6,112 nucleotides of DNA from an uncultured Saprospiraceae bacterium (GTDB lineage: Bacteria > Bacteroidota > Bacteroidia > Chitinophagales > Saprospiraceae). A program made the translations under genes and the position numbers. The stretch covers positions 1 through 6,112 of the forward strand of contig CALHBW010000173.1 in assembly GCA_937930625.1 (NCBI GenBank), written 5' to 3'. Each line of letters starts with the position of its first letter. Positions within the stretch are counted from its first letter, which is position 1. This document shows, one piece after another, positions 6,105 through 6,112 of the stretch. A model generated the notes under the pieces. It was given only the letters and a program-made list of their open reading frames with translations. It did no database searches and had not been told where the DNA came from.

Positions 6105-6112
6105 ATTCGCTT

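Larger units (their letters stand above)
5467..6112. other. Gene-free region packed with palindromic elements
   Basis: No credible open reading frame exists in these 646 bases on either strand. They hold, in order, a weak stem-loop just after the protease stop, a 226-bp MITE-like element with target duplication, an AT-rich hairpin, a 95-base palindrome and a pair of inverted CGTCTGACG motifs. The spacers between them (about 5740-5815 and 5911-6020) look like ordinary AT-rich intergenic DNA with short hairpins only. Confidence 0.75.

Overview
The window looks like Bacteroidota (Bacteroidetes) chromosome. The base composition is AT-rich, the genes lack clear Shine-Dalgarno sequences, and the largest gene encodes a secreted protease that ends in a type IX secretion system (T9SS) type A sorting domain, a system restricted to this phylum. 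No transposase, RNA gene or CRISPR array is visible.

Layout. Positions 1-111 hold the last 36 codons of a plus-strand gene cut by the window edge. It overlaps by 8 bases a small gene (104-595) that may carry a degenerate Toprim-like fold; the two are probably translationally coupled. On the minus strand, 627-1166 encodes a COG2316-type HD-superfamily hydrolase, convergent with 104-595. Imperfect 8-base tandem repeats of the ACTCATTC type lie at both ends of this gene. An AT-rich gap (1167-1458) separates it from the divergent plus-strand gene 1459-5466, a 1335-residue S8 (subtilisin) protease with signal peptide, prodomain, catalytic domain, beta-sandwich modules and T9SS tail.

The last 646 bases (5467-6112) contain no credible gene but are rich in structure. 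The clearest item is a 226-bp non-autonomous element (5505-5730) with perfect 17-bp terminal inverted repeats and a perfect 9-bp direct repeat (GTCGGGAAA) on both sides, which is the signature of a transposition event. Inside it, two copies of a hairpin-forming repeat face each other. Next comes a gap-free 95-base imperfect palindrome (5816-5910) that looks like a second miniature element. Finally, a pair of inverted CGTCTGACG-centred motifs (6021-6104) lies at the window edge. The 3' flank of the protease therefore appears to have collected several small palindromic elements.

The genes show no obvious joint pathway: they look like a possible ATPase/nuclease-like pair, a housekeeping-type HD hydrolase and a secreted protease that happen to be adjacent. 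The nearest thing to an undescribed system is the MITE-like element with its nested repeats, followed by the small 5' two-gene unit, whose function I cannot establish.
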